Source: Sepioteuthis lessoniana (taxonomy: Eukaryota; Mollusca; Cephalopoda; Myopsida; Loliginidae). Taken from it: DNA of 64,000 nt. A program made the position numbers and the translations under genes. The DNA lies in assembly GCA_963585895.1 (NCBI GenBank), contig CAUZXS010002510.1, positions 27,501 through 91,500 on the forward strand, written 5' to 3'. The notes under the pieces are model-generated. The model worked only from the letters and a program-made list of their open reading frames with translations. It was not told where the DNA came from and did no database searches. Below, in pieces: positions 24,184 to 37,197 of this stretch. Each line of letters starts with the position of its first letter. Position 1 is the stretch's first letter.

Positions 24184-24420
24184 ATTGGTGATCCTAGTCA
24201 AGGGTGACCCAAAGGCTCCCTTTTCAATAACTACCACACCAAGGTGTAGGGGAAGGCGCTACTCCATTCCCTGGATTGCTCCACTTTACCCTTACCTTAT
24301 AATGCTGAGTATTAAGCAAGGTGGCATCAAGTACCATTTTTTGAGTCTTTGGTATGACTCGGCCTGGGATTGAACTCCAGTCTCCTGGACCATTGGCAAA
24401 CACATTTAGCCAGTGGCCTA
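24184..24420 (-). repeat. tRNA-derived SINE, family A
   Basis: Full-length minus-strand copy including the head (CCATTGGCAAACACATTTAG, then CCAGTGGCCTA). Both apparent open frames here are chance frames in the SINE. Confidence 0.87.
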
Positions 24421-26134
24421 GACTTTTCATAAAAAGTAAGACCACTTGTAAGAATATTATTAGTTAATGCTACTTTTATTAATTAGTTCAGTTTATTAGT
24501 TTTTATAGCTGTTATTACTATTGTTATTTATTTAATCTACTCATATAATTAATTCTATAGAAGTTTTATTTCAGAAAACAGAATTCATAGTTTAAATTGA
24601 TTATTTCCCTCTAAAACTACACAGCTATGATCTTTATTATTAGGAATCTTTCTTTCTGAAGGAAAAAAAACGTTAAAAAAAAAATTTGTTTCAATTTATT
24701 TGTTTTTAGTTTAAAAAAAAATCATTTGTTCTTTTGTGCTCATTTGTATTTACTCTCATACTTTCGAATGCCTCTCTCATAACCATTATGTTTTTTTTAT
24801 TCTTGTTATTATGATGATATTTTAAATGAATTTTCCCGCCCTTTCTTTCATGATTAACATTTGAAATTTGTGTGTATGTTTCTGATTATTAAAAATCATT
24901 TGATTCTATTTTTATATAATTCATTCAATTACCTGTTTTATTGATTGATTGATTTTTTTAAAATGATTCTGTGTCCAAATCATCGTTGTTTACATTTTTT
25001 TTTATCACTGTATTGTTTGTGGCTAGATTCATAGCAAGTAGAATTTTAAGGGTTATCTATTGGATTTATATTAGAAGAGATTTTGCCTACAGTAAGATAA
25101 TTCATTCCCTTTTTTAAATATGATTTATAGTTTCATTGAAGAAGTTAGAGATAAGAAGCAGTAGACACTTAGAATAGGTAAAAACAATTGGAGAATTTAC
25201 ATTATTTTATTTTCCATTTTTGAGATTAAAAAAACAGAAGGCAAGTTATCTTTTCTTTTTTTGGACTGTTACAATCATCAGTGAAATGTTCTATATAATA
25301 TATGTAAATTTTTTTATAAAATATATCACTAATCATGAATGAACTTGAGTGGTTAAACAATTGGACAGTATCCCGAGGCTAAAGAAGTAAAAGGCTCATT
25401 TTTGAAGTGAATTGAATTAATCTATTAGAGCTAAGATATTTTAAGATTGTGCGTACATATTGTTCTGTGAATATACTTCAGATACGTTCTTAACAAAAAT
25501 TTCTAGCATTGGAAATAAATCACCCAATAGATTTTGAGACGTGGAGCTTTAGAAACAGATGTCTGATTAAGATTGTCGGGTAAGATGGGTCAAGGAACCT
25601 TTCTTACCCAGGGGTCAAGATCACTGTCAGTCCATCTATGTAGTTAACACATTAATTGTTTTTAGACTTGTTTTTGAAAAAAAAAAATCTTCATTGCTCA
25701 TCTTCTAAGCAAAGGAATTTTAATATCAGATGTAATTATTATGAAATAAAAGCCTCTCAAATGTTGGGCTTTATTTTGCAATGACTGGATTTTACATTTC
25801 TATTAAGAATTTATTGATTTTCTTTCACTAGCTTCCCTGACCCAATTTAAAAATTATGTGTGCAATTAGATTCTGAGATGAGTTTCTGTTATCATTACCT
25901 GAATTATTCAGACTGTTATCTTCATACTTGTTGTTTTTATCATCCAACCTTTCTCAGATATATAATTTATCCAGTAAGTAATTCTAGTGGTGGATGTCAG
26001 ATATTCTTACAGGTATCAGTAGTTCAGAAATTTCCCTATAAAATCTGCCTACATATGCTGAGTAGAACAAACCAGAGGCTAATTTTCTATCAGTGGATTT
26101 CCAAGAATCTATGTCATCTGAATGTATTTATTCA

Positions 26135-26385
26135 TTCATCTCCTCTGCAACAAGCAGGGTGGGACACAAGATCAATTTGTTTAGTGGAGTATAGCTGGTT
26201 TTCATCCAGAGTTTATCTTCACCTCGTGTGATTGCCATACTAAGGCTAAAGAACCCAGTCTGCCCTATTATTTGCTCATGTCTTTCTGAAGGGTATTAGT
26301 GTGAAGGGAAATGCAAACAGCCTTGTTCAGGATTTGAACACTGATTCCACTTTTTATGATGATCGCCATCATACCCAGATGGAGA
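26135..26385 (-). repeat. tRNA-derived SINE, family B, diverged
   Basis: Minus-strand copy seen in GCAGGGTGGGACACAAGATC, AAGAACCCAGTCTGCCCTAT and TCAGGATTTGAACACTGATT. Confidence 0.8.
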
Positions 26386-26481
26386 AGTATTTAAATGAAA
26401 GGAAGAGAAGAAGAAAAAAGAGAAATAAAACTACAAGATGACCTGAAGAAGTTCAAATGATATACATGCAAAGAAAAGTAA

Positions 26482-26712
26482 GTAAAATTGGTGACCTGAA
26501 GGCTCCCTTTTCAATAGCTACTACCCCGAGGGGTAGGAGAGGGTGCTACTCCTTTCCCTGGATTTCTCTGCTTTACCCTTGATCCTTACCTTATAGTGCT
26601 GAGTATTAAGCAAGGCAGCATCAAGTACCATTTTTAAAGTCTTTGGTATGATTCAACCTGAGATTAAACCCTGGTCTCCTGGACCATTGGCGAACACTCT
26701 ACTTGTTAGGCC
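26482..26712 (-). repeat. tRNA-derived SINE, family A (first of a tandem pair)
   Basis: Minus-strand copy, AATTGGTGACCTGAAGGCTC to CTACTTGTTAGGCC. Only about 14 bases separate it from the next copy. Confidence 0.87.
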
Positions 26713-26725
26713 AAAAAACTGCAAC

Positions 26726-26972
26726 AAGTTGGTGACCATTGTTGAGGGCAAGTTGAATACTCCCTTTTCATTTGCTACTACACTGAGGTGTAGGGGAGGG
26801 TGCTACTCTTTTTCCTGGATTGCTCTACTTTACTCTTGATCCATGCCTTATAATGCTGAGTGTTAAGCAAAGAGGTATCAAGTACTATTTTTTGAGTCTT
26901 TGGTATGATTCGATCTGGTATTGAACTCTAGTCTCCTGGGCCATTAGCAAATACTTTGGCCAATGGGCCAAT
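26726..26972 (-). repeat. tRNA-derived SINE, family A (second of a tandem pair)
   Basis: Same orientation as the preceding copy but clearly more diverged, so the pair reflects two insertions rather than a recent duplication. Confidence 0.85.
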
Positions 26973-27594
26973 AGTATAATTCCAAGAATTTTACTTTGGA
27001 ATTTAAGAATGACTTAAATACCCGTTAAAGAAAAATATACAATAAGGGGGTTTGAATACTGTTGATATACCTCTTATTTTGATTCCTGTGTATGTATTGA
27101 TCTGTATATAGAATTATTTATTGTATATTTAATGTTCAGTAAATTAAAATACATATTTAGGGTGTTGCAATGTCAGTTTAGAAACGAAAATCTTACATGA
27201 AGATATCAATGATAAAAACAACAGCTTGAAAAATGAATATATGAATTAATGGAAATAATTAATCTTGGAACTTCCAAAAGCCAATGAATATAAAAGCCCA
27301 AATACATTAGATAAAATAAACAGGAAGACAACAATCTGAATAATAGAAATGATTCATCTCAGGACTTCATTGAAGTGATTATTGTAACAGTCCAATTTGA
27401 GTATATATGGTTAATTTAAACAAACTTCTAATCCTGAATATTAAATTTTTTTTAATCTGCTTTTTGAATTGGGCCTTGGATAACATTGATTTGTTCATAT
27501 CATGTAGAGATGTCGATTTCTTCATTTTGGAAACTCATGACAAAGAACAAAAAACATAGACATTAACTGATGACTTATGAGTAATTAATGTAAG

Positions 27595-27675
27595 TTAAAA
27601 GTATGTTTAAGGTAACCCAAAACTGGAAAAGGTTTAAGAAAATTTGGTTTTGGGTTACCCTTAGCATACTTTTAA
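27595..27675. repeat. 29-bp-arm hairpin
   Basis: TTAAAAGTATGTTTAAGGTA with ACCCAAAAC, and its reverse (27647-27675), pair with about three mismatches around a 23-base loop. Could be a small inverted-repeat element or a structured RNA. Confidence 0.75.
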
Positions 27676-27853
27676 TCTGGACTATCTAGATTTTATCATT
27701 TAAACTATTATTGAAAAACAGAAAATAATTATCAATTAAGTTTTGGTGGTTAAAAGAGACCAACAAAATTTTTTAACTCTTTTCAAATACTTTTGAAAGT
27801 GAACATTCGAGAATATAAAAAAATATTCTGCAATTATTATAATTGCTATTAGT

Positions 27854-27924
27854 CAACAAGTTAATTATCAAATGTGCCACACACATTCATTTTGAGCCCA
27901 TTGGTCATATGGATGATTATTTTG

Positions 27925-27964
<40 letters not shown>

Positions 27965-28082
27965 GATCAATATGTACTTGGCCAGTTGGGAATTGTGAAG
28001 TGTTGTGTTCAAATCAAGTTAATTATCAAATGAGCCACACACATTCATTTTGAACCCATTGGTCATATGGATGATTATTTTG

Positions 28083-28136
<54 letters not shown>

Positions 28137-28190
28137 GATCAATATGTACTTGGCCAGTTGGGAATAGTGAAGTGTTGTGTTCAAATCATA
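27854..28190 (+). repeat. Tandem duplication, about 165-180-base unit with TA arrays
   Basis: AGTTAATTATCAAATGTGCC to GAAGTGTTGTGTTCAAATCA is present twice in a row. Each unit holds its own TA array, about 32 and 46 bases, which accounts for the length difference. Confidence 0.92.
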
Positions 28191-29807
28191 CCAGTGGCTG
28201 ATTTATATTTAAGAATGCCTTAAGTGCATATTAGAAAATAACTATTTAACTAAACTTGAATCAGTTGTAAAGTTTTGTATTAAATCCTATTCCAGATTTG
28301 TGAAAATTCTATAAATTCTTGAATCTGTAATTTAACTGTATTATTATTATTATTATTATTCATTTAATAGCTGCTTTTGTCAGCCATTAAAGCTCAATAT
28401 TGAGTCACATTCTATTTGTAGAATGTACGTTATAATTAATTGCAAATAAATGAATCACTACTAAATGATTACTTATCTTCCTTGAGAAATTATAATAACA
28501 GAGTGATTATGAAAGGATAATATAAGTTACTGTTACTTAGTTTCAAATGGATTAGAAATTGCTTTACTATCTAAGAGTATTTTAACACTCTTATGTTAAC
28601 AAAAAACAAAATGGAAGCTCACTATGATGTGAAATTTGTATTTTGTTGTGATAACACAAATACAAAAATCAAATTATTTTAATATAGATTAGTAATACTA
28701 TTATAAATTAGTGAAGGGTTTCTTACATTTGCTTATTTTGAACCATTGAAACAATAGAATTATTATAATAATTATTTTTATTTGATAATATAGTTCACTT
28801 TTAATGTGTATGTTTTAATATTCTTTGATTCAAAAATAAATTTCAAATCAGTTTTTATTTTAGACTGTCAAAAATCAATTGAAACTAAATGCTTAGCAAA
28901 GGGGCCCATTATCATTATTAATAAATTACTGTTGCTTGAATTATAACGATTATCATCATATCAAGTATATTTTATAGAGGCAGTTATTTACTTCTCTTAA
29001 AATAAAAACAAAAAAAAAAAAAACAAAACAAAAACAAAGAATTATGAAAACAGCTTATCTTCGTATTAATTAATGATTTTAGTATTAGGCAATTGCTCCT
29101 GCGTCTAGAGAGTATCTAGAGACGATGGTGCTTCTCTCTTCTAGTGTCCAGCATACCATAGTAATTACTGCTTTGCATGGACTATCAGTCATCACAGCCA
29201 TATGATGATGTTGTTAGAATACCAACAGGAGCGTTTTGGTTCTTTTGCATAGTTTACTATCTTAGTAGTTTTTTTTTTTTTTTTCATGTAGACCCATTAT
29301 TGCACAGAACTCTTGTTATGGCTATTTGTTGTTACGGCCATTTGTATATATGGACAAATATAGATGTGTTTTCTTTTTGTGTGTGAATGTATTGTTAATA
29401 TTACAAACCACATTTTTTGAAAAAGAGGTCTTTTCTATATTTTTTGAAATTGCCAAAACCATATGTTATTTCCCCAACAGTCATAGACATCGAGTAATTT
29501 TTTTCAGAATTAAAAAAAAAAAAAAATTTGTTATCATTAATCTGGTTATTCAAGGAGAGTATTGTGTTACATAGAAAAAAGAAAAAAAAAGACCAACAAA
29601 AAACAAAGCAGATATGTATCTTTGTTAATTATCTTATATTTTTGTGTAAATGTCAGTTTTTGTTTTTCTTTGGTTACACCTATTTCCAAGTTAGTGGGTA
29701 ACTTAAATTGTTGTAATAATAAGTTTGAATAGTAGATTGTTACTGATAAGTTTTATTTTCATACTACTGGCTTTGTACCAAACTACCCTTAGTAAATGAT
29801 TACACCC

Positions 29808-30083
29808 AACAAAGCAGCAGCTGTACGGCCACCTACCACCCATCATGAAAACTATCCAAGTTAGACAAACATGCAGGACACTGCTGGAGTAGGGATGAGC
29901 TTATAAGTGATGGACTCCTACACATGGACTAGCAAAAGCAGGGCGGCCAGCTTGAACCTACATACAGCAGCTCTGTGAGGATATGGGGTGTAGCCCTAGG
30001 GACCTGCCAGAAATGATGAACGATAGGGAAGGGTGGCGAGAGAGGGTCAGAGATATCCGTACTGATAGCATGACAAGATGATG
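29808..30083 (+). mobile_element. LINE 3' end (type G)
   Basis: Same family as 20801. It keeps GCAGCAGCTGTACGGCCACC, GACACTGCTGGAGTAGGGAT and GAACGATAGGGAAGGGTGGC, ending in ATGACAAGATGATGATATT. Confidence 0.8.
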
Positions 30084-30099
30084 ATATTTCTCAAGATGT

Positions 30100-30502
30100 A
30101 GTTTTGGTTTGGTTTGATTTTATGGCATATCAACCATTGTAGGTTATTTAATGCCAAATTCTCTTTATACATATATATCAAATATATAAGATTTGTAATC
30201 ACATTTTGTTGATAATGTTTTTAAACCAGCCAAAGCTCATTTTTTTGCACATAAATTCATTTGTTTGCACTCAGTTTAAATGTCAAATAGTTCTATTTGA
30301 CCCATAGATAGGACCCTATCAAGTGCCACCAATCTGGACCGGAGTCGACCTGGGAGTATTCCTCAAAGATTCAGCATTACTGGAGCCTCACCATTAGATT
30401 GTTTAGTGTCATATCTAGGACACTCATTGCATAGGGAGTTTTATCGCTCTGCTGAGATACAGTCTGTGTATTCTACAGCCCCACCTGACTGGGCTGCCTA
30501 AG
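30100..30502 (-). repeat. Family C element
   Basis: Good copy: TGGTTTGATTTTATGGCATA through CCATAGATAGGACCCTATCA to CCCCACCTGACTGGGCT. Confidence 0.87.
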
Positions 30503-31264
30503 ATGTAAGAGAAAAATTATCCCTGCAAATTAACTCTGTATCAATTACCGGTTGATGCCCATAAAGATTTTTGATACTCAGTACTGATTTGGAATCCCAA
30601 CTAGTATAAATAAATGACTCATTGGAATTGTATTAGATCTGGTAAATTAGTCAATTCATAAACTAGTATTTTCCATGTGAGTGTTGCTAGTTATCCCTGA
30701 AGATGTTTATTTGTATCCCAGAGTCACTTTCTTTTTCTTGTTAATTTGCCAGTCAGTGTCTCATAAGGGAGATGAATATTAAAAAGGGCTCCAAATTAGA
30801 AGGATCAGAAAATTTGAACCGAACACCAACAGCTAAAATTTGTCGAACATTTTTTTTTTTATTATGGTTTATCTTTGCTCAATTCACTTGTTGATTGTAT
30901 TCAGTTGTTGCAACAAAAAAAGTCTGCAAGTCATTTATTCATTGAATGTTGGAAGAAATTTGATTAAAAAAATGTTTTAAATTAATTTGATTATTCTATT
31001 TAATCTATTTTTCATTAGTATTTCTTTTATCGCATTTCTCTTGATTTTTAAAGAAATTATCACATTTTTCTATCCCTTTTAAGTAAACAACAGATTGGGG
31101 GGGAAAAAAAAAACAAAATCAGGAATAAGATGAAAGAAATACTAGCTGAAAAAAAGATAAATATAGCAGTATTTCATCTAAGAAACTTAAAGACTATTAC
31201 ATCTGATACTGCTAGTAAAATAAATGATTGAGTGTTAGTTGTCTGAATTTTTTAGATGAAGCTT

Positions 31265-31660
31265 GATGATTTTTATCATTAAGGGTTTTTGGACTATTGT
31301 CTTCATCTTTACTGTTATTTCCACAACGTTTCCAGCAGGATACATAGCATAACAGTTATAGGTGTTAGTTCCCTAAGCTTCTAATGAGACCATCATCTAG
31401 TGGTTGTAGGTTCAATCCTGATTACAAGCGAGTAACAATACAGGAATACTTAACACATGTACCCGGTTATGGCTAACGGAATCAGAACAGACGACCCCCG
31501 TGGATTCAATAAAGGACATAGTTCGAAATTCCGTGTGGGTTCCCAAGTTCAACAAACACCTAAAGAATGCTGGAGGGCATATCGGCTGAAACGTTGTGGA
31601 AATAATAAAGATGAAGACAACAGTCCGAAAACCCTTAATGATAAAAGACGATTGAGTGGG
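31265..31660 (+). repeat. Foldback tRNA-like element F
   Basis: Inverted ends of about 62 bases (TTTATCATTAAGGGTTTTTG at 31275; its reverse at 31594-31656) enclose about 255 bases. The inner part holds ATCTAGTGGTTGTAGGTTCA (B-box-like GGTTCAATCC). The tail motif GGCTGAAACGTTGTGG is close to the GGCCGAAACG of family E. The two opposing 100-codon frames here arise from this structure and are not genes. Confidence 0.78.
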
Positions 31661-32800
31661 TGTTATAATATAAAAGAAATGAGTATTAGTCAAGTTCTGC
31701 TTACTAATAAAAGTATTTGTGATCAAAGTTATAATATTGCTGTTATATACCATACCTAAGAACATTAATGGTTATGTTCCATTCCTAATAAATATGTTGG
31801 ACACTTTTGTGAGGTGGGGTTAATATGCTGATTAAGTAGTTCACGACAAGCAGTGGTTTACCTTCTTTACGCCATTGGCGAGTATTGTATTTTGTTAATG
31901 TTATAAAGATTTCCAACTTTCATTTTAGTTATTTATCATTCAGTAAGCTTTTGTTAGATTACAACACACACAAAGACATGTTCTCAAGTCATAAAAGATG
32001 CGAGTTCAAATCTTGTTTGAGGTTTAATTTCTGATCCATATTTATGGTCAACTGTTTCACTTAGTTTTGATTTTTTCCTTTAATTTTATTTCTCTTGCTT
32101 TTTTTTGTGTTTTTGCAATTTTCAGATTATTACTTTTGCGGTAGTGTTTGACAAATATTCTTTATTCAGTTCCTGGTTAGATTTTTCTTTTGTAAAAGAC
32201 CAACTTTTATGAAAAGATTCCATTAATATATAACTTTAGCATGAAATCCCATCTTTATTAGAATATTTTAATGACCTTTCTTATTCATAAAGTAGGCACA
32301 TTGTTAACTTCCTGTTTAATATCTTCAAAGTTTATTTTTTCATTTTTTGTAGGTCTAGAATTATTTAAAAAAATATGCTTTATATGTTGGTGAATTATCC
32401 TTAGATGTTAGGATCACTAATTGTGTTTTTGCCTTTGTAATAGAGGCAACTGACTGTCTTTTTTTCTTCATACAAAATGGTTGTTGGTGTAACAAGTTCA
32501 GATTTAACTGTGATAATTTTGTTTATGTCAAGATCTAATTAATGTTTGTAAAGTCTGTCAAAAAGTGTGTATATGTGTTTGTCTTTTTCCCCACTTTCCA
32601 ATGGCACTACTTTCCATCTATCAAATAAATGAAAAATATTAATTAAAAAAAACAAACAAACAAAAAAACTAACCCCTACAACTTTTAGTGCTTATAATTT
32701 AAAGAAAAAGTAATAACAGAAAAAAAAAAAAAAGACCTCCATTACAAAAATGTGTGTTTGTAATCTTGACTGTATGTCCCTTTCTCTTGTTCAAATGTAG

Positions 32801-32815
32801 TGGGTATACATGCAA
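32801..32815 (+). other. Possible 15-nt microexon
   Basis: TTTCTCTTGTTCAAATGTAG precedes TGGGTATACATGCAA, which is followed by GTAAGT. It is in phase 0 and would insert WVYMQ between the TWK end of the helix-2 exon and exon A or B. Supported only by splice signals. Confidence 0.2.
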
Positions 32816-35048
32816 GTAAGTAGCCCCCCAACCTGCCACCACTCAACTACTAACCCCAAGAATTCTGTGCAATAATGGTTCTGTCTGTACAGAGCTGTAG
32901 CGCTGGTTGGCTGACATGTTCAGGTCATCATTGGAGAAATAATAAGGATGCTGTTTGTCAACATTAATGGATATTTAAAAACATACTTTCCTCTTTTCCT
33001 ACTCCCCTCTTACTCCTCCTCCTCCTCCTCCTCTTCCTATGCATTACCCATGATGCCTTCTTTTTTGGATATGTTTTGATTCTTTTTGCTTGTTTGTTCG
33101 ATGCTTGTTACATTGAATTCTAACTTGTAATGAACACAATAAAATAATATTAAATGTTGTATGCAATATTAATGTCATTTTAAAAAAAAATAGTTTTTTT
33201 GCTTTTCATTCATGTTTAATGATCCTTGCAATAAAAAAAAATTGTTGTCTGTACATAACTAATGTAATAAAGTCCATTTTTGTAGTATTGTTGTCAATTT
33301 AACTTTGTTCATTAAAGTCCAACTATCTTAAATTTATCATTAGAAAGAATATTGCCATATTTGTAAAAAGAGAAAAAAAAAAAGATTATAGTTAAATACA
33401 AGCAGGGATAGAGATTTTAAAAGAATCTTTGTAACTGATGTTTCTTTTTTTCTATTACGAAATTATATTAGTAAATAACTAAAAGCATTATAAGCTTGAT
33501 ATATCTATATTTGTATAAATTTTTGTCTACATTTAAATATCAGTTAAACATACACATACTTACCTTTGCTTATGTTTTTACATTATAAGTTGAACATACA
33601 TGTACTTATATAATATTTGTGGGTAAAAACATTGCAGATATAAATATATATAAAAAGCCAAACATTTATGAATATACAGACGCTTCCTGGGTTACAAGTG
33701 TTTAATTCTATATTGTTTTGTCTCTATTCACCCCTCATTTTATAAAACCTGTTTTTTTTTTCTTAAATGTCTTTTGATTAAACTAAGGAACTATTTTTTT
33801 TACCATTAATATAGTATCCTTATGTTCTAGATATAGGCTGGTATTTTTTCTATTCAAAAATGGAAGAGCATTTCTATTAGTTTATAAATGAACCAACAGT
33901 TGAATGATGTGTGGGGGAATTAATGTTTTAAAATATACATTAAATTCAGCACATAAAATCAACTCAGTGGTTTGTTGGTAAATCCAAGATCAAATTTGAA
34001 CTCTCATTTGAACAAAAAGAACTAGCAAAGAAAATCAAGTGCAAAATATGAAGGTTGAGAAAAAATTTCTTAATAACTTCTTTTGCACAATATTAAAGAA
34101 ATCTTAGAAGAGTCTGTAAAGTTTATTCACAGCTGTTTATATCATTTACTACCCAGAGACAAAAAAAACAGCTATTTTCTTTCTCTTCTTGTTTGACTCA
34201 GTCATTTTTAGACGAGAGATTTACAGGAATAATAATAATAATGAGATTTTAAAAAGGAGAAAATTGTATCTGGATCCAGGTCCATCTTCAACATTTTGAC
34301 TGAAAAGAAATCTGAGAAAAATGTGCTCTAGTTTTGTTGGAATTCTTCGGGAATTCTTTATTATGAAACTCTTGCATTTTATTTCATCTCTTAGGTTGAT
34401 GGTGTTCAATAAAAATTTGGTTCATTTGAAGAACTTATTGGAAGAGGGAAAGAACTTTTTCTGAGCAAATAATTTGACCAGCTATTTTGTTTTATAGCCA
34501 ATAGTTGTCATGTTGCTGCAAATAATCATGAAACTAAGATAAGTTCTTTCACATGTGGCATTTACCCTTTGACCCAACTTTTATAAAAACTACAGCCACA
34601 AAATATTGACCATTAATTGCACTATTACTTAAAAATAGAGTCAGAATCACAAAAAGATCAAAAGAAGAGATCAACATGAATCAAAGAGTGGATCAAGTTA
34701 AAGAGATATCATAGAAATTATTACACATAGGTAAAAGAGAGGACAACAGATGCTACAAAAGGTTAATAGAATGCTGCCTAAGAAATAACAAGTATAATAG
34801 AGAAAGACCTTAGATAGTGGAGGTTGTTGGTAAGACACTATAGAGGCTAGCATCATCAAGGTTGTCATGGAAGGAGCTGGGAAAAACTTTTATCCACTAG
34901 TAGATACAAAATGGCTGATGTCAAGGATATATATCTCCTGTATCAAAAAGCAAATGAATGTGATGAAATATTGTATTAGCAACTGAAGAAATCAAACATA
35001 TAAATACAAAAATTGCAAAAATTAAAGAAATATTGAATTCCTTGACAA

Positions 35049-35049
<1 letters not shown>

Positions 35050-35081
<32 letters not shown>
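35050..35081. repeat. TA microsatellite
   Basis: About 16 TA units in the repeat-poor section. Confidence 0.93.
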
Positions 35082-35086
<5 letters not shown>

Positions 35087-35468
35087 TGTATTGAATAAAA
35101 AAAGACTGACAAAACAAAACCTGAACCATTCTTAATATTGCCACAAATTTTAACGAAATTTCAATGGCTTAGACACATATAGAAAATGATTATTTTCCTT
35201 GATTTAAAGAAATAATTTTCTAAAAAGGAAAATCTCTAAATATTAAAAAGATATGAAATTTATTAGAATTTTCTTTTCTGCAATTTGCTGTCCTAATTTT
35301 TGAGTAGTTCTTTGCTAATGACTTTTTCTTATAATTAAGGGAATTTTGACAATAATAATCAATGAAAATAATCACTTCCTATGTGGAATGTTCCTTAAAA
35401 TTTGTGGCAATGATAAAAACTGGTTCAGTTTTTTAAGTGTGTTTTTTTTTTGTTTTGTCTAATACTGT

Positions 35469-35473
35469 ATGTG

Positions 35474-35535
<62 letters not shown>
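35469..35535. repeat. TG/TA microsatellite
   Basis: Short TG run then about 28 TA units. Confidence 0.95.
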
Positions 35536-35537
<2 letters not shown>

Positions 35538-36236
35538 TAAACTGCACTAATGTGGTTTATTTCAAAATTGTTTCAGATGACAGGTTTTTCACAAACACAT
35601 GTTGCTCCTACCCCTGCAGTGTCTTGCATTTGTGAAGTTCTCTTAATATCATAGAAAAATGTACATAATAATACTCAACCCATTTGTAAACTGGAAGTGT
35701 TTCTGTAACTTTCTTGGAATTTGTTCCTGTTTGTATATGTCTGTTTGTTTTATATGTCCATTGTAATCTCTTTCTCAGCCCTCAGGTTTTTTTTTAACAG
35801 TAATAGCTACCCTCTTCTCACCTCTCTTTTTTCCACCTCGCACCCATGCCCTCTGACCCTCTGCCCCCAGACACCACAGCATTCGTTATTGTTTCTCCGG
35901 ATTATTAGATCAGTTTTTGGTAGTCACTGATACAGCAAAGTTATCGGTGTGTTTTTTTTTTTTTTTTTGTAAAATTTACGCTTTTTTTTAATCGATTTTT
36001 TTTTATTTTTGATTGTGCATGTTTAATGATAAAACCAAAGCAGAATTTAAGTTGGTCTTTTTTTTTTATTGAATTTGTTTGTGTCTTTTATTCCACATCA
36101 ATCAATGAAAAGAAAAAATAAGTGAAGGAAAATCACCTGCTTAGTACAAAAAATAAAATATATGTATATATTTATATTGTACATTCACTCTTTATATGTA
36201 AGTATTTTTCAAATACACTTGAAATCTTCTGGTATT

Positions 36237-36543
36237 TAATTTGGTTTGGTTTGGTTTTATGGTATATCAACCATTGTAGGTGATTTGATGCCAAATCCAT
36301 TTTTATACATACTAACAATTTAGTTTAGCATAAGTACACAGTTTAAATGTCAGAATTTAACCCATAGATAGGACCCTATCAGGTGTTACCATTCTGGGCC
36401 AGAGTGGACCTGGGAGCAATGGCAATAAAGGGGTTTTCTCCATCAGATTGTTTCGTGTCATATCCAGAACTCTCATGTGGGAAGTCTTACCCCTCTGCAG
36501 AGATACAGTCAGTGTATTATCACCCCCTGCTGACTGGGCCATT
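36237..36543 (-). repeat. Family C element, short
   Basis: TTTGGTTTGGTTTTATGGTA to CCCCTGCTGACTGGGCC with a shortened middle. Confidence 0.86.
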
Positions 36544-36687
36544 AAGTAATTAAATTAGTTTTCTTATTATTTGACCATTACAAAAAACAAATTTATTCTT
36601 AAAGGACCATATTTTTAGAAATTACTGGATTTAAAAAACAAAATATTTACCCTATTCAGTATGAATGTATAATTTATATTACAAAAA

Positions 36688-36775
36688 TACTCTGTGCCAA
36701 TACTGTGTGTAGCCTTGAAGACCTACCGGGAGCGATGGACGATAGATGTACTGACAGCGTAACATAATGATAATG
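36688..36775 (+). mobile_element. LINE 3' end (type G), short piece
   Basis: About 85 bases only: GTAGCCTTGAAGACCTACCG, GCGATGGACGATAGATGTAC and a GTAACATAATGATAATG end. Confidence 0.7.
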
Positions 36776-36940
36776 AAAGTGAACTGATAGAAATTCATAA
36801 GAAAAATATTTCTTCTATATTGCTTAAAGGTTGTCTTTAGTACCCATTAAACTTAATGTTGAGTGACATACATAGAATTTATATCTTAATTAATTGCAAG
36901 TAAATAAATAAAGGTAATTACTCTAATTACTATTCCTTTG

Positions 36941-37197
36941 ACTGGACATTGGCATAATGGTTAGAGTGTTCGCCCATGGCCCGGGAGACCTGGGTTCAAT
37001 CTCAGGTTGAGTCATACCAAAGACTTTAAAAATGGTACTTGATGCCTCCTTGCTTAACACTCAGCACTATAAGGTACGGATCAAGGGTAAAGTGGAGAAA
37101 TCCTAGGAAAGGAGTAGCGCCCTTCCCTACACCTTGGTGTAGTAGCTATCAGAAAGGGAGCCTTCGGGTCACCCTCGACTATGGTCGCTAACTCCTT
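36941..37197 (+). repeat. tRNA-derived SINE, family A, well preserved
   Basis: Full-length + copy with GGCATAATGGTTAGAGTGTT as A-box region and GGGTTCAATCTC as B box, ending CACCCTCGACTATGGTCGC. One of the best copies for building a consensus. Confidence 0.9.

Noticed and set aside
25860-26231. 123-codon frame in the long intron
   Set aside because: Ends inside a SINE B, has no similarity I recognise and lacks flanking splice signals in phase.
31412-31765. Opposing frames of 100 and 117 codons
   Set aside because: Both sit on foldback element F, whose inverted ends and tRNA-like core explain them.
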